From Colwellia hornerae (lineage in GTDB: Bacteria; Pseudomonadota; Gammaproteobacteria; Enterobacterales; Alteromonadaceae): a DNA stretch of 64,000 nt. The notes below the pieces were generated by a model. It searched no databases. It had not been told where the DNA came from and saw only the letters and a list, made by a program, of their open reading frames with translations. The DNA lies in the NCBI RefSeq assembly GCF_007954355.1, contig NZ_VOLR01000022.1:1-64000 (forward strand), read 5' to 3'. Numbering within the stretch: the first letter of the stretch is position 1; each line of letters begins with the position of its first letter. The translations under genes were made by a program, and so were the position numbers. Below are positions 1 to 8,716 of the stretch, in pieces.

Positions 1-419
1 GCTACTCATAGTTATTCAACGTCAGTGATTTTCTTAAATCCGTCTCACAGACAAGCAGAAAGCCCTAGCTAGTGTTCTGCTAAATATGATTAAGAATATA
101 CAAAAGCTAATGTCAGCTTTTGGCTAACTCTTGACCTAAAGTACTACCTGTAACTAACGTCTATAATGCGCACTTTTTTGTGTTTTTCGTTTAGGTCTAT
201 ATTTCACTTTTCAGTAAAAGGCACAGGAACCAGACAGTAAATGCCCTAAACAGGCAAAGTTAATCAGTTCCGGTCGATGTTGAAGATATGAGCTGTAAGT
301 TGGATAGTCGTGTAAGTAATTAGACCTAATTAGCTTCAAATACTCACAGAATATGCACCGGAGCGATTTTATGAAGTGTTAGTTTATTGTGTATTCTAAG
401 GGGGGATTTAATTTAAAAG
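1..419. other. non-coding stretch at window start
   Basis: No convincing reading frame, RNA gene or repeat was found here. It lies downstream of the minus-strand tRNA pair, so it may hold tRNA 3' trailers and the upstream region of a gene outside the window. I see no clear intrinsic terminator. Confidence 0.4.
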
Positions 420-496
420 TGGTCGGTGATGCAAGATTCGAACTTGCGACCCCTTGGACCCAAACCAAGTGCGCTACCAAGCTGCGCTAATCACCG
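420..496 (-). tRNA. tRNA-Pro (anticodon TGG)
   Basis: Read on the minus strand, this 77-nt sequence folds as a standard cloverleaf. The acceptor strands CGGTGAT and ATCACCG pair, the anticodon loop is TTTGGGT with anticodon TGG, the T-arm carries GTTCGAATC, and the 3' CCA is encoded (420-422). It lies 46 nt downstream of tRNA-His on the same strand, so both are probably cut from one transcript. Confidence 0.97.
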
Positions 497-542
497 ATTA
501 TTTATTCGTAGTTTTATATTTTAACTTATGGGGAAGAAAAAA

Positions 543-619
543 TGGGGTGGCTAAAGGGACTTGAACCCTCGACAACCGGAATCACAATCCGGGGCTCTAC
601 CAACTGAGCTATAGCCACC
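543..619 (-). tRNA. tRNA-His (anticodon GTG)
   Basis: On the minus strand the sequence begins GGTGGCTA and ends TAGCCACCCCA. This includes the extra 5' G typical of tRNA-His and an encoded CCA. The anticodon loop reads TTGTGAT with anticodon GTG, and the D-arm AGCTCAGTTGG and T-loop GTTCAAGTC are standard. It is the first gene of a two-tRNA unit with tRNA-Pro. Confidence 0.97.
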
Positions 620-658
620 ACTGATATTACTTGAAGTGCCCAGTGATAAGGCGCGGAG

Positions 659-688
659 AGTATATTGCATTTTTAAGCAGATTGACAA
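659..688 (-). promoter_or_regulatory. putative promoter of the tRNA-His/tRNA-Pro unit
   Basis: On the minus strand a -35-like TTGTCA (683-688) and a -10-like TATACT (659-664) are separated by 18 nt. They are followed by the GC-rich stretch CTCCGCGCC, which resembles the discriminator of stringently controlled stable-RNA promoters. The tRNA 5' end lies about 40 nt downstream. The hexamers are seen; promoter activity and stringent control are inferred. Confidence 0.55.
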
Positions 689-852
689 GAAAAATCTTTG
701 TTTTTAACTGTTTTATCCGCAACATTTTACTTAACTGGATTTTTACCTCGTTATGAAGTTAATTCTAGATGCTGTTTTACTAATGTCTCCTCATACTGTA
801 TTTTTACCTTAGGTCTTAAAATTACTATCCAACGGATAATTTGGCGGTATAT

Positions 853-1410
853 ATGTCACTAGACAAAATTTCTGAACAATTAAATAAGCTAACGCCAGGT
901 AAAGCTAAAAACTTACCACCGATAGAATCATGGAACCCACCGTATTGTGGAGAAATTGATTTACAGGTTAAAAGTAATGGTGACTGGTTTTATGGCGGCA
1001 CAATATTTAAACGGCTATCTTTAGTTAAACTTTTTGCTTCGGTTTTATTAAGAGAAGTTGCCGGTGATCGCGACGAGTACTTTTTAGTGACACCCGTTGA
1101 AAAAGTTAAAATTCTGGTAGAAGACGCCCCTTTTGTTTTAACGCAGTGGGCTTGGCAAGATGATAACAAATCAATAATGACGGTTAGTACCAACCTAGAT
1201 GATGAATTTGTGCTTGATGAAACCCATCCGTTAACGATGAACGCTAACGGCGAATTATATGTTTTAGTGCGTCGTAACTTATTGGCAAAAGTTCACCGTA
1301 ATGTTTATTACCAATGGGCCGATTTAGCACAAGAAGTGGTTACAGAGAAAGGTGTTGAATTAATTTTTTCAAGTGCTGGCCACAAGTTTAGTTTAGGCAA
1401 AATTGATTAA
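853..1410 (+). CDS. DUF1285 domain protein
   Basis: This 185-residue soluble protein matches the DUF1285 family in its N-terminal pattern (PPIESWNPPYCGEIDLQV, then a GDWFYGGTIFKR segment) and length. Members are small proteins of uncharacterised cellular role, so no function is assigned. There is no signal peptide or membrane segment. An in-frame TTG lies four codons upstream (841) behind a GGATAA; the ATG at 853 is preferred, but the ribosome site is weak for both. It is convergent with hemN, and a hairpin lies between the two stops. Confidence 0.85.
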   Translation: MSLDKISEQLNKLTPGKAKNLPPIESWNPPYCGEIDLQVKSNGDWFYGGTIFKRLSLVKLFASVLLREVAGDRDEYFLVTPVEKVKILVEDAPFVLTQWAWQDDNKSIMTVSTNLDDEFVLDETHPLTMNANGELYVLVRRNLLAKVHRNVYYQWADLAQEVVTEKGVELIFSSAGHKFSLGKID

Positions 1411-1416
1411 ATTTCT

Positions 1417-1449
1417 CACCTTTATAATTATTTATTGTTTATAAAGGTG
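1417..1449. terminator. hairpin between convergent DUF1285 gene and hemN
   Basis: Perfect 11-bp arms CACCTTTATAA (1417-1427) and TTATAAAGGTG (1439-1449) flank an 11-nt loop just after the DUF1285 stop and before the hemN stop. There is no long T-run outside the stem, so it is a weaker candidate bidirectional terminator. Confidence 0.45.
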
Positions 1450-1459
1450 GGAGTTCCGC

Positions 1460-2830
1460 TTAAATGACCCGCGAGAAGCGCTGTTGGTTAACGTGCTGTT
1501 TCATATAAGCATCAAAACTCATACAAATATTACGAATCAATAAACGTGCTTTCTGATCTACTTTAATAAACTCAGCAGTATTTTCAACCAAACCATCGCT
1601 GATAAATGTTTTCAGTAGAGGTAAATCTTCAGCAAAATATTCTGCAAAATCAATGTCGTATTTTTTGCTGATCTGTTGTTTATCAATATATAAATTACAC
1701 ATTAATTCACGAATAACTTCGCCACGGATCACATCATCTGTTGATAAACTAACCCCTTTCACTTGAGCGTTTTTTCTAGTATCTATCGCTTTATAATAGT
1801 CTTGCAATTCTTTAATGTTTTGACTGAAAGCTGTACCGATATTACTAATAGAAGAAACACCTAATCCTAATAAGTCACAACCACCTTTAGTGGTATAACC
1901 TTGAAAATTACGATGCAGGGAACCCTCTTTTTGTGCAATAGAAAGTTCGTCATTAGGCTTAGCAAAGTGATCCATCCCAATAAAATCGTAGCCAAAGCCA
2001 CAAAGTTTTTCGATGGCGAGTTTCATTAAGGCAAACTTTTCTTGTACGCTGGGTAACCATTCGTCACGTAATTTACGTTGGGCAGCAAATCGGCTGGGAA
2101 TATGTGCATAGCTAAACAATGAAATACGGTCTACATCCATCTCATGGGCTTTGTTAAGCGTTTTTGTAAAGGTTTCTATAGTTTGGTGGGGCAAACCATA
2201 GATCAAGTCGATATTAATTGATTTGAAGCCCACGGCCTTTGCATGGGCAATAAAGTCGCTAATAAATTCGGTTGATTGCACACGATTAATTGTTTCTTGT
2301 ACTTTTTTGTCAATGTCTTGTACGCCAATACTTAGGCGATTAAAACCTAAATCAAAGAGGTGCTCAGCAAGGTTCATTTCAATTTCACGCGGATCAATTT
2401 CTATACTCATTTCTACATGTTCAGCAAAAGTGAATTTTTCTTTTAATAAAGAAACTAATTTTGTGATTTGGATATGGGTTAAAAAACTGGGTGTACCACC
2501 GCCCCAATGGAGCTGCTTAACGGTGTAGTCGGTAAAAAATTCAGCACGAGAACTAATTTCTTCCGCTAAAAATTCTAAGTAGGTATCTGCTTTATCACGG
2601 TGGCGGGTAATAACTTTATTGCATCCGCAGTAATAACAAAGACTATGGCAAAAGGGAATATGTACATACAAAGACAATTCACGATTGGGTGAATCTTTTA
2701 CTGCTTGAATGAAATCTTGTTCAGAAAATTCATCATGAAACTCTAATGCCGTGGGATAAGAGGTATATCTCGGTCCACTGGTATTATATTTAGACAGTAA
2801 TTTAGGGTCAAAAAATTGATTTGCTTGCAT
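1460..2830 (-). CDS. hemN: oxygen-independent coproporphyrinogen III dehydrogenase
   Basis: A 456-residue cytoplasmic radical-SAM enzyme that oxidatively decarboxylates coproporphyrinogen III to protoporphyrinogen IX for anaerobic haem synthesis. The signature CxxxCxxCxC is present at Cys61, 65, 68 and 70, inside HIPFCHSLCYYCGC, the same spacing as E. coli HemN. The glycine-rich SAM segment (QLHWGGGTPSFL) and a C-terminal HemN domain are present. Length matches the family. It is the last gene of a yihI-DUF2489-hemN arrangement. A partial FNR-type box lies about 113 bp upstream (2943-2956), which would fit anaerobic induction. Confidence 0.97.
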   Translation of the reverse strand: MQANQFFDPKLLSKYNTSGPRYTSYPTALEFHDEFSEQDFIQAVKDSPNRELSLYVHIPFCHSLCYYCGCNKVITRHRDKADTYLEFLAEEISSRAEFFTDYTVKQLHWGGGTPSFLTHIQITKLVSLLKEKFTFAEHVEMSIEIDPREIEMNLAEHLFDLGFNRLSIGVQDIDKKVQETINRVQSTEFISDFIAHAKAVGFKSINIDLIYGLPHQTIETFTKTLNKAHEMDVDRISLFSYAHIPSRFAAQRKLRDEWLPSVQEKFALMKLAIEKLCGFGYDFIGMDHFAKPNDELSIAQKEGSLHRNFQGYTTKGGCDLLGLGVSSISNIGTAFSQNIKELQDYYKAIDTRKNAQVKGVSLSTDDVIRGEVIRELMCNLYIDKQQISKKYDIDFAEYFAEDLPLLKTFISDGLVENTAEFIKVDQKARLLIRNICMSFDAYMKQHVNQQRFSRVI

Positions 2831-2942
2831 TGGTTGTTACCGAGTTAGCCATTACTTATATACTCGCTATCAATCAAGATGTAGGTTGAATGGTAACGGG
2901 TATATGCTAAGTAACAGTTTAACAATGCCAACATTAACGATA

Positions 2943-2956
2943 TTGATCGAGCGCAA
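2943..2956 (-). promoter_or_regulatory. possible FNR/Anr-type box upstream of hemN
   Basis: The minus strand reads TTGCGCTCGATCAA, matching the FNR consensus TTGAT-N4-ATCAA at 8 of 10 fixed positions with correct spacing. It lies about 113 bp upstream of the hemN ATG, overlapping the region just after the DUF2489 stop. hemN is an FNR target in several gammaproteobacteria. One imperfect 14-mer in AT-rich DNA can arise by chance. Confidence 0.35.
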
Positions 2957-2983
2957 CAAAGCGTGATTAACTTGGTAAAAAAG

Positions 2984-3475
2984 TTAGCTTGCCAAAGCAC
3001 TGATACGTTCTTGAGCATATTGATGCAAAGAAGTAACATCAATTTTTATCTGTGCAGATAAGTCGCCTTCTGCTTTCATACGTTCAAAATCAAGTTTCAT
3101 ACGCTCATTTTTTGCAAGTTTTTTTCTTGCTTCAAGAATAGGCATATGTTTGATTTTATTATAAAGTTCAAAGACAGCAGGAAATTCTGCTGATAAACCT
3201 GTACTCAATTTTAAAGAGTCGAGCAATACACTTAAGCGCCAACAACCCTCAGCGATATCGCATTGCTCTTCTTTCATTGCGTGGGCGATGATCACGACAC
3301 TACTGAGTATTTTACTGTCGTGCTTCGCTAAGGCAATTTTTTTATCTTGCTCGGCCTGTCTTATTTTAACCGTTTGCGCCTTTAGTTGGTTTAATAATTT
3401 CACCGCATAAAAGGTAAGCGCAGCAATAATAATTACTGCGCCAACAATTGCATAAATCCAAGGATTTGAAAACAT
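2984..3475 (-). CDS. DUF2489 membrane-anchored protein
   Basis: A 163-residue protein with one N-terminal membrane helix (about residues 7-27), then a charged coiled-coil-like stretch (about 28-50) and a helical cytoplasmic domain containing the paired cysteines of EEQCDIAEGCWRLS. Length, architecture and position between yihI and hemN match the DUF2489 family; no biochemical role is known to me. An AAGG lies 7 nt before the ATG. It starts 9 nt after the yihI stop, so the two are probably co-transcribed. Confidence 0.85.
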   Translation of the reverse strand: MFSNPWIYAIVGAVIIIAALTFYAVKLLNQLKAQTVKIRQAEQDKKIALAKHDSKILSSVVIIAHAMKEEQCDIAEGCWRLSVLLDSLKLSTGLSAEFPAVFELYNKIKHMPILEARKKLAKNERMKLDFERMKAEGDLSAQIKIDVTSLHQYAQERISALAS

Positions 3476-3484
3476 GATAAAGCC

Positions 3485-4069
3485 TTACTCGAATTCTGAC
3501 AGGTCGCTGTTGTCAAATTTGTCCCAAAGATCATCACCCGATTTTGCTTTACTTAGTGTTTCAGGCGATTCATCGTCATCTTCATCTTCTATGCCGAGTA
3601 TCTCACGTAATTGCTGATGACGTTCCATCTTCTCGTTAAAGTAATCAACATCTTCGTTACTTAGCGAAATATCTTCATCTTGCTGGGCAAGAATACTCTG
3701 CAAGCGGCTATCTTCTTCAATAGCGAATAGTTCTTGTTGCAATGAGGTATCAGCTTCAACAACACGAATAGCAGCAATTGGAGAGTTATCTACTTTTACT
3801 TTGTTTTTGGCTTTAAAAGGTTGCACCGCTGCTTTTATCGGTCCGCCAAGATCTATTGGTTTTTTACTACCAATGCGCGGATCTTTATTTTCTGTAGGTA
3901 GGTGAGATTCTTTACCTGCATCAAAAGCTTCTTTTTGTCGGTTGCCAGCTTGCTTTCCTGTTTTTTTCTTTGGTTTTCTATCAACAGGAACTAGGGCTTT
4001 TTTCTTATCATCTTTCACAGCGCCGATAGGGCCATTGCCTTGCTTTCTAGATTTTTTGGTACGAGACAT
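3485..4069 (-). CDS. yihI: Der GTPase-activating protein YihI
   Basis: A 194-residue, highly charged cytoplasmic protein. The N-terminal half is basic and probably disordered (MSRTKKSRKQGNGPIGAV and following lysine-rich stretch). The C-terminal half is acidic, with the family motif around NEKMERHQQLREILGIEDE. YihI stimulates GTP hydrolysis by the ribosome-assembly GTPase Der (EngA). Synteny with hemN, as in Enterobacteria and Shewanella, supports the call. It is the first gene of the yihI-DUF2489-hemN run. Confidence 0.92.
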   Translation of the reverse strand: MSRTKKSRKQGNGPIGAVKDDKKKALVPVDRKPKKKTGKQAGNRQKEAFDAGKESHLPTENKDPRIGSKKPIDLGGPIKAAVQPFKAKNKVKVDNSPIAAIRVVEADTSLQQELFAIEEDSRLQSILAQQDEDISLSNEDVDYFNEKMERHQQLREILGIEDEDDDESPETLSKAKSGDDLWDKFDNSDLSEFE

Positions 4070-4163
4070 AAAATAATTTCGTTTTTAAGTTCAATGTTTC
4101 TATTTTACGTTATATTGTAGGAAACAGCGATAGTGTTTTTCATGATTAATTTTCAGGCATAAA

Positions 4164-4188
4164 AAAACGATGAACAAGTCATCGTTTT
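4164..4188 (-). terminator. intrinsic terminator-like hairpin upstream of yihI
   Basis: Perfect 10-bp arms AAAACGATGA (4164-4173) and TCATCGTTTT (4179-4188) flank a 5-nt loop. On the minus strand the stem is followed by a T-run (complement of the A-run at 4161-4167), so it would stop minus-strand transcription arriving from the 4.2-4.9 kb region before yihI. Confidence 0.6.
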
Positions 4189-4719
4189 CATCAAACTTTA
4201 AGTGGTTATCCTAACCTATTAGCAATTCCCTTTATAAGCTTTAACGTATTATTATTTTTTATGTTGCGTTAAATACTCGGTTCATTTTTTATTGGTCATC
4301 CTGACACTTTATTGGGCTGTCCGTATCGGTCTATCGACCTAAATATTAACAATCATCCTGATATTAACTTAATCATCCGTATTCTTTAAAAGTAACATTC
4401 TACTAAGAGAAGGTTAAAGGCTTTCCGTGCAATTCAATCCATATTTTTATTTGGCTACAAAGTAGCTGGACAATACTTTACCTTAGTTTATAAATGCCGC
4501 AAGTTATAAATATACATTTATTTACAATTCATTAAATTGTAAAGTTTAACGTGTTGTTTTTAAATAGTATTAATTGATTTTAAATTTAGTGAATGATAGT
4601 AATAAGCTTTATTTATGGCTAATGTCTTACAAGTAAAATCATAAATGTAGTACTTTATTTTGCTTGCTTTATATACGAAATCTTTCGTTTTATGTACTAA
4701 TGTCCTATTTAATGAATAA

Positions 4720-4758
4720 GGTAAAATGAATAAATAGATATTATTTATTCATTTTGCC
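4720..4758. repeat. 16-bp inverted repeat, AT-rich
   Basis: The arms at 4720-4735 and 4743-4758 pair over 16 positions with a single T-G wobble around a 7-nt loop. The stem is almost entirely A/T, and no T-run follows. It is not obviously tied to either flanking gene, about 135 bp downstream of the VOC gene stop. Confidence 0.5.
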
Positions 4759-4816
4759 TAGTCAATGCAAGGAAGTTAATTGGTGGTTTACTGCTAATAA
4801 AAGTCAGGGTAGTAAA

Positions 4817-4847
4817 CTAAGCTGATAAAAAAATATTCAGCTTAGTG
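4817..4847. terminator. hairpin downstream of the VOC gene
   Basis: Perfect 10-bp arms ACTAAGCTGA (4817-4826) and TCAGCTTAGT (4838-4847) flank an A-rich 11-nt loop. It lies 46 bp past the stop of the minus-strand VOC gene. No T-run follows the stem on the minus strand, so termination is only tentative. Confidence 0.35.
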
Positions 4848-4893
4848 ATATTTATCGTATCTCGTTGGAGAGCTAGCGAGGGACGAAAGAGCC

Positions 4894-5418
4894 TTATTCG
4901 TGTAACCAAGCTGCGTGCTTTGGCGCTACTTTAGTGACTGCCCACTCTTCAATCATTAAAGGTGCGACCCTTTTTAATTCTTTCATTTGTTCAACCGTAC
5001 CAGTATTTGCCGCCAACTCTAAACGATGCCCGCTCGGGTCAAAGAAATAAATTGATTTAAATACGCCATGATGAACGGGGCCTAAGACATCAACCCCCTT
5101 ACTTTGTAACTCTTCTTTTGCGGCAACAAGTGCATCAACATCTTCAACTTCTAGTGCAATATGCTGTACCCATGTTGGTGTGTTTTCATCTCGGCCCATG
5201 GTTGGGGAATTAGGGATTTCAAAAAAGGCTAAAACGTTGCCCATGCCTGCATCTAAAAATATATGCATATAAGGGTCTGGCGCTTTAGTCGACGGTACCT
5301 CATTTTCAGCAATGGCTACCGTCAGTTCCATGTTCAAATGTTCTTTGTACCAATCAACAGTAACTTTTGCATCCGTACAACGATAAGCGACGTGGTGAAT
5401 TCGTTTCATTTTGATCAT
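4894..5418 (-). CDS. VOC-superfamily (glyoxalase/dioxygenase-type) protein
   Basis: A 174-residue protein with two beta-alpha-beta-beta-beta units of the vicinal oxygen chelate fold. The first opens with IHHVAYRCTDAKVTVDWYKE; the second contains VQHIALEVEDVDAL and ends with the typical FFDPSGHRLEL. Candidate metal ligands are the conserved histidines and the terminal glutamate of these strands. The substrate cannot be told from sequence. An AGAGG lies 6 nt before the ATG at 5418, and an internal ATG three codons later is less well placed. It is monocistronic with a long downstream gap. Confidence 0.85.
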   Translation of the reverse strand: MIKMKRIHHVAYRCTDAKVTVDWYKEHLNMELTVAIAENEVPSTKAPDPYMHIFLDAGMGNVLAFFEIPNSPTMGRDENTPTWVQHIALEVEDVDALVAAKEELQSKGVDVLGPVHHGVFKSIYFFDPSGHRLELAANTGTVEQMKELKRVAPLMIEEWAVTKVAPKHAAWLHE

Positions 5419-5545
5419 TTTAAACCTCTAATATTCTATTTTTGAAAGCAATAAGGTTATCTTTACATAAAGTAACTTTTGTTACTAGTTTGTGATTTTT
5501 TTAATTACGCTAGCGTTTAACTTTTTTGTGGCAAAAAATTTACAG

Positions 5546-7363
5546 TTAATTTTTACAACGCCATTTCTCGCTAAGCGTTCTGTCCACCTCAGTAATCGCT
5601 ATGGCCGCCAGAGGTGAATCAATGAAAACAAGGTGACTGGTCATTAATTGATCATCACGGAAGTAGTGGCAGGTTAGCTCAGTATTTTCTGGTAAATGGT
5701 CAGCAAGTTGCTGCAAGGATTTTTCAGTCACTTTTATATTATTTACGGCAAGTAAAATATCGTTAACCGCTAAACCAGCTTGAGCTGCCGGAGCGTTTTC
5801 GATAACCTGAGTGATTTTTACGCCCAATGGTAACGCGCTATATTGTGCACCGATATAAGGAGCATAGGCGTTATTATCAGTAGTTTCTAAGCTATTAAGT
5901 TTTTTAAACTTTCGAGCAGTAAAGGCAATACCTACTTGCTTAAGTAACGGTGCTAACTCAACACGTTGAGCATTATTAAGTAAAGCTTGAAAATCCGCTG
6001 TAATATCGTCGTTACAGAGAATGTTGGCGATATTTATAAAGTCTTCCTCGCCAGTGCCAATATTTGTTCTACCAAAATGTATCCATAATTCACGCATTAA
6101 GGTATCTAAACTGTAGACACCTGCTGATTTTTCTCGAATAGTTAAATCTAGCCAGAGTGCAATTAAGGCGCCTTTAGTGTAATAACTAACAATATTATTA
6201 ACACCATCGGGACCTTGTTGATAAAACTTAGTCCAAGTATCAAAGCTGGAGTCACTGACACTTTGTTTTAGTTCGCCTTGGCCACGGTATACTCGGGTAG
6301 CTGTCTTAGATAATTGCAGTAAATAGTCTTCAAAACTGATCAATCCGCTGCGAAACAATGAAAAATCATCATAATAAGACGTGATCCCTTCATAAGCCCA
6401 TAGTTGTCTGGTATGGACTTCATGTTGCAAGTTGTAGGGAATAAATTCTTTTGGTTTAATACGGCACACATTCCACGCGTGAAAATATTCGTGTGAACAT
6501 AAGCTTAGAAAAGTTTGATAATTTTCAGACGTTTCATCAGGTCTATTAGGGTTAGGTAAATCAAAGCGACTTGCCTGTAAAATAGTCGAATTTTTATGTT
6601 CAAGCCCACCAAAACCGCTGCCTAACAAATGGGTAATAAACCAGTACTCTTTAAAAGGGGCCTCGCCAAATAAGTTAATATGATGCTGGCAAAGTTTAGC
6701 AATATCTGCTTTTAAGCGTTCCCGATCACCAAAATGTTGGCTAGTAAAGACTAAGTGGTGAGTAACACCTTCGACCACAAACTCGAAAGCATCAAAGTTA
6801 CCAATGGCAACAGGGCAGTCGATAAGTTCGTGATAGTCTTTAGCAATATAATCACCTAACTGATATTTGTCAGTGCCTTTAGCGCGCGTTAAGCCGGTGG
6901 CAACTCGCCAACTATTTAATGGTGTAGACGCTTTAGCTGCTAGGTCTTGTGGTAATGCAATGGTTAACTGGCAGCGTTCATCGGGTAACTCTTGCACTTG
7001 TAAAAAGGTTGAACTGCCATTAAAAAAGCCACGTTCACTGTCTAAATAAGCGGTGCGTACCGATAAATCGAAAGCGAATATTTGATAACATATCGTGGTG
7101 TTGGCACTTGTTGCGGTTAATTGCCAAGTTTGCTTATCGGTTTTATTTAGCGTAACCGCCTCAATAGGTTGAGTCGTTTCTTGGTCGCTGCTATAAGCGC
7201 TAATTTCAGTAATGTTTTTCGCAAAGTCACGGATCATATAGCTACCAGGTAACCAAGCGGGTAGTGATAAATGGTAAGTTTTACCCACTTGTGTGGCAAA
7301 AGAAAGCGCAACAGAAAATAAATGACTGTTTAAGTTTTTAGGCGTTATTTGGTAGTGGATCAT
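5546..7363 (-). CDS. M61-family metallopeptidase (glycyl aminopeptidase type) with PDZ domain
   Basis: A 605-residue protein. The N-terminal beta-rich M61 domain begins IHYQITPKN. The zinc-site motif HEYFH occurs near residue 291 (SHEYFHAWNVCRIKP), and the third ligand is probably Glu in the AYEGITSYYDD segment. A PDZ domain (about 500-585, with PAAQAGLAVNDILLAVNN) closes the protein. Family members include the Sphingomonas glycyl aminopeptidase. No clear signal peptide was seen, so location is uncertain. An in-frame TTG lies at 7375; the ATG at 7363 gives the usual family start. The ribosome site is weak. Confidence 0.9.
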   Translation of the reverse strand: MIHYQITPKNLNSHLFSVALSFATQVGKTYHLSLPAWLPGSYMIRDFAKNITEISAYSSDQETTQPIEAVTLNKTDKQTWQLTATSANTTICYQIFAFDLSVRTAYLDSERGFFNGSSTFLQVQELPDERCQLTIALPQDLAAKASTPLNSWRVATGLTRAKGTDKYQLGDYIAKDYHELIDCPVAIGNFDAFEFVVEGVTHHLVFTSQHFGDRERLKADIAKLCQHHINLFGEAPFKEYWFITHLLGSGFGGLEHKNSTILQASRFDLPNPNRPDETSENYQTFLSLCSHEYFHAWNVCRIKPKEFIPYNLQHEVHTRQLWAYEGITSYYDDFSLFRSGLISFEDYLLQLSKTATRVYRGQGELKQSVSDSSFDTWTKFYQQGPDGVNNIVSYYTKGALIALWLDLTIREKSAGVYSLDTLMRELWIHFGRTNIGTGEEDFINIANILCNDDITADFQALLNNAQRVELAPLLKQVGIAFTARKFKKLNSLETTDNNAYAPYIGAQYSALPLGVKITQVIENAPAAQAGLAVNDILLAVNNIKVTEKSLQQLADHLPENTELTCHYFRDDQLMTSHLVFIDSPLAAIAITEVDRTLSEKWRCKN

Positions 7364-7487
7364 CGAAAAATACAACTAATTAAGGCAAAAGGTTATGCCT
7401 TAATGTAGCAGAAATAGGCTATGAAAACAGTAAAGCACCTCACGTACTAGCTGCTTTAAATGGTACGTTTTCGTTATAAATTAACCG

Positions 7488-8348
7488 TTAAAGTAAAATA
7501 ACTGTTTTGCCCTGATTCAAACAGACGCGCTGCTCGGCATGCATCCTAACCGCATGAGACAATGCTGTTGCTTCAATGTCGTGACCACTATGAACCATTT
7601 GCTCTATTGTCAGGCTATGGTTAATTGCTTTAACTTCTTGCACAATAATGGGCCCTTCATCTAAGTCACTGGTGATATAGTGGGCGGTTGCGCCAATCAC
7701 TTTTACACCACGTTGGTGGGCTTGATGGTATGGTTTTGCGCCTTTAAAACTGGGTAAAAAAGAATGATGAATATTAATAGCTTGACCTTGCCATTGTTGA
7801 CAAAAATCATCAGACAAAATTTGCATATAACGCGCAAGCACTAATAAGTCTGTTTTATAGTTTATTAATAAGGCTTGTAGTTCACTTTCTTGCTGCTCTT
7901 TTGTTGAAGAGGAAATAGGTAAGTGATGAAAAGGAATTTTATGCCAATCAACTAAGGCTTGGCAGTCCTGATGGTTTGAAACCACAGCAGCAACATTAAT
8001 CGGTAAAACACCGGCTTTAACTTTAGTTAACAACGACACTAAGCAATGATCATCTTTAGATACTGCTATAACGACATTTGGAAAATCGTCACGCTCTCTT
8101 AATTGAAAGTTCATCGCAAGCGGTTGGGCTAATTCAGCGATTGCTTGACGGAATTGCGCAATTGAAACCGTTAAGTTTCTGTCATCAAATGCAATACGTG
8201 AGAAAAAAATCGAGGTATACGGATCGCTGTACTGTGAGGTTTCTGTAATAAAAGCGCCGTGCTGGTAAAGGCTTTGAGAAACTTTTGCTAATACTCCTGA
8301 AGTATCAGGGCATTGCCAAGTTAAAATGTAGTGATTAATGGGTTTCAT
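7488..8348 (-). CDS. purU: formyltetrahydrofolate deformylase
   Basis: A 286-residue cytoplasmic enzyme hydrolysing 10-formyl-THF to THF and formate, which balances the one-carbon pool and supplies formate for PurT. An N-terminal ACT domain (about 5-85, TWQCPDTSGVLAKVSQ) precedes a formyl-transferase-fold hydrolase domain. The catalytic Asn, His and Asp of the family are visible in INIHHSFLPSFKGAKPY and SDLDEGPIIVQ. Start: GGAG lies 6 nt before the ATG at 8348; an upstream in-frame TTG at 8360 overlaps that Shine-Dalgarno and is rejected. The gene stands alone between the M61 and VF530 genes. Confidence 0.96.
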   Translation of the reverse strand: MKPINHYILTWQCPDTSGVLAKVSQSLYQHGAFITETSQYSDPYTSIFFSRIAFDDRNLTVSIAQFRQAIAELAQPLAMNFQLRERDDFPNVVIAVSKDDHCLVSLLTKVKAGVLPINVAAVVSNHQDCQALVDWHKIPFHHLPISSSTKEQQESELQALLINYKTDLLVLARYMQILSDDFCQQWQGQAINIHHSFLPSFKGAKPYHQAHQRGVKVIGATAHYITSDLDEGPIIVQEVKAINHSLTIEQMVHSGHDIEATALSHAVRMHAEQRVCLNQGKTVILL

Positions 8349-8461
8349 ACCTGACTCCAAAAAATAATGAATATGGAGCCAGTGTGACAGGTTTTTAACT
8401 AAGCAATTAGTTTATTGCGCTATAAGCTAAAATTTTTATTGAGTATTAGTAGCTTGCGAAA

Positions 8462-8716
8462 TTATTGACCGCTATTTTTTTCATCATTTACTTGATGAAC
8501 TTTATGATAATTCTTAATAAAAAGTGCTTCAACTTTTTCACGCGCCCAAGGCGTTTTACGTAAAAATTTTAAGGTTGAATTGATACTAGGATCCTCAGTG
8601 AAGCATTTAATTTTTATTTGTTGACTAAGCGCAGGGTAACCAAAATATTCAACAAGTTCGGTAACAAGTGCTTTTAAAGTGATGCCATGTAATGGGTTGA
8701 AAGGTTGATTGTCCAT
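8462..8716 (-). CDS. VF530-type (DUF2132) DNA-binding protein
   Basis: An 84-residue protein matching the small VF530/DUF2132 family over its full length: NPLHGITLKALVTELVEYFG near the start, then SINSTLKFLRKTPWAREKVE. The family has a compact helical fold similar to double-stranded-DNA-binding domains; its cellular role is not established. The ATG at 8716 gives the usual start just before NPLHG. An upstream in-frame ATG (8740) would add 8 residues and has no better ribosome site. Confidence 0.85.
   Translation of the reverse strand: MDNQPFNPLHGITLKALVTELVEYFGYPALSQQIKIKCFTEDPSINSTLKFLRKTPWAREKVEALFIKNYHKVHQVNDEKNSGQ

Larger units (their letters stand above)
4070..4893. other. long AT-rich intergenic region with several hairpins
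   Basis: No credible coding frame is present in these 824 bp. It contains three separate inverted repeats, listed individually (4164-4188, 4720-4758, 4817-4847), and scattered degenerate TCATCCTGA words at about 4295-4380 that resemble the palindromic repeat family found elsewhere in the window. A small RNA or long leader is possible but not shown. Confidence 0.5.

Noticed and set aside
2845-3042. 65-codon minus-strand frame between hemN and DUF2489
   Set aside because: It overlaps the end of DUF2489 in another frame, has no ribosome site and no family resemblance.
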